Origin: Amycolatopsis xylanica
Lineage (GTDB): Bacteria; Actinomycetota; Actinomycetes; Mycobacteriales; Pseudonocardiaceae
Direction of reading: 5' to 3'
Length of the DNA stretch: 64,000 bases
Assembly (NCBI RefSeq): GCF_900107045.1
Contig: NZ_FNON01000003.1
Span: forward strand, 186,001 to 250,000
The notes beneath the pieces were generated by a model. The model was not told the DNA's origin, ran no database searches, and saw nothing but the letters and a program-made list of their open reading frames with translations. Shown here one piece after another: positions 63,585 through 64,000 of this stretch (the first letter of the stretch is position 1; every line of letters begins with the position of its first letter). Both the position numbers and the translations under genes were made by a program.

Positions 63585-63687
63585 GGCTCGTGCGCGTTGC
63601 GGGCGGTTAGAACCGCCCACCCGTCTCCCGCCACCACCCTCAACGGAGGCGCGGCGCGCCACAGCGCCGTCCGCAACGCGCACGACC
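63585..63687. repeat. Family-A variant with a split core
   Basis: Outer arms TCGTGCGCGTTGCGG (63588-63602) and complement 63671-63685 flank a mini palindrome GGGCGGTTAGAACCGCCC (63601-63618) and about 52 bp of other DNA. The layout repeats that of 567-938: left arm, core, insert, right arm. Confidence 0.75.
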
Positions 63688-63818
63688 CCGCGTGACCTGC
63701 GTCGCCCAGCATGCGGCCACCCCCGGCTCACTCCACACTGGAGGCGATGGGGGCTTAGGCCGAATGGGTTAGACAAGGGTGGAAGGAGATCGCGCCGGGT
63801 GACGGCGCGAGCTGAACC

Positions 63819-64000
63819 ATGAGTTCGCAGGACGGCAAACCAGTGGTGGAACACACCGCCACGCAGGGACTGGCCAACGCACCGGACACCGCGGGTCCGG
63901 GCCACCCACCCGACGAGCACGTCCCGCTCGAACTCGCCGCCGACCGGCCTGCCGAGACCGACCGCACGGTGTTCTGGATCGCCGCCGGGCTCGCGCTCGC
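63819..64000 (+). CDS. N-terminus of a probable BCCT-family transporter (cut by window end)
   Basis: Sixty residues visible. A polar leader (SSQDGKPVVEH..) leads to TDRTVFWIAAGLALA, which looks like the start of helix 1 in betaine/carnitine/choline transporters. The coding frame continues past 64000. ATG at 63819; GAAGGAG lies about 30 nt upstream, rather far. Call rests on a short match. Confidence 0.5.
   Translation, partial: MSSQDGKPVVEHTATQGLANAPDTAGPGHPPDEHVPLELAADRPAETDRTVFWIAAGLAL

Overview
The window is chromosomal DNA of a high-GC actinobacterium. Strong G/C third-position bias, GTG/TTG starts, many probable leaderless starts (TAnnnT box 6-7 nt before the start codon), ALF-repeat secreted proteins, DUF397, and a gene order that parallels Mycobacterium tuberculosis Rv3001c-Rv3013 and the orn-tRNA-His-Ldt region (comparison from memory) point to Pseudonocardiaceae (Amycolatopsis/Saccharothrix/Lentzea-like). 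No species call is possible from sequence alone.

Layout. 1-2.3 kb: end of an ankyrin gene, a nest of intergenic palindromes, a double SnoaL protein and a DUF397 protein. 2.3-8.3 kb: branched-chain amino acid synthesis, with ilvB-ilvN-ilvC on the minus strand behind a leader peptide and attenuator, a PH-domain protein (Cfp6-like) and ilvD. 8.4-12.7 kb: DoxX protein, two orphan genes, a D-2-hydroxyacid dehydrogenase and a sorbosone-dehydrogenase-type lipoprotein (LppZ-like). 12.7-18.5 kb: an accessory block that breaks the conserved order. It holds an EACC1 protein followed by a caspase/DnaJ-type zinc-finger fusion, then a sugar-catabolic operon (two Gfo/Idh/MocA oxidoreductases, a PmoA-type DUF6807 protein, a cupin) preceded by LacI-type operators. 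18.5-23.2 kb: gatC-gatA-gatB and an ACT protein. 23.8-29.8 kb: secreted cyclophilin, meaB, acetyl-CoA acetyltransferase, methylmalonyl-CoA epimerase, TetR, SPW membrane protein and crotonyl-CoA carboxylase/reductase, i.e. C4/ethylmalonyl- and methylmalonyl-CoA metabolism. 29.9-42.1 kb: mostly conserved genes (coiled-coil DivIVA-like protein, UspA, adenylate cyclase, proA, M50 protease, AlkA, methyltransferase, HtrA, HerA-like ATPase, orn, tRNA-His, L,D-transpeptidase, tRNA-Lys).

42.2-57 kb is accessory: an AbrB-TPR regulator beside tRNA-Lys, a HAD hydrolase, a remnant, and a four-gene minus-strand operon encoding an ALF-repeat protein, a 1,442-residue polymorphic toxin (ALF repeats, long Ala-rich coiled coil, Hint domain, bacterial RNase A-like C-terminus), a duplicated CdiI-like immunity protein and an unknown small protein. 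A divergent ALF/double-ricin-lectin secreted protein, SnoaL, DUF1877 and a secreted beta-propeller follow. 57.2-64 kb: TetR with a 24-bp operator and a divergent amidase, a large LuxR regulator, a secreted C70-type cysteine protease with a membrane-anchored partner, and the start of a probable BCCT transporter.

Most convergent gene ends carry one of four families of long intergenic palindromes (A-D below), probably serving as bidirectional terminators. The two best candidates for a poorly described system are the EACC1 plus caspase-DnaJ pair (12.7-14.5 kb) and the ALF-repeat toxin locus (44.5-53.7 kb).
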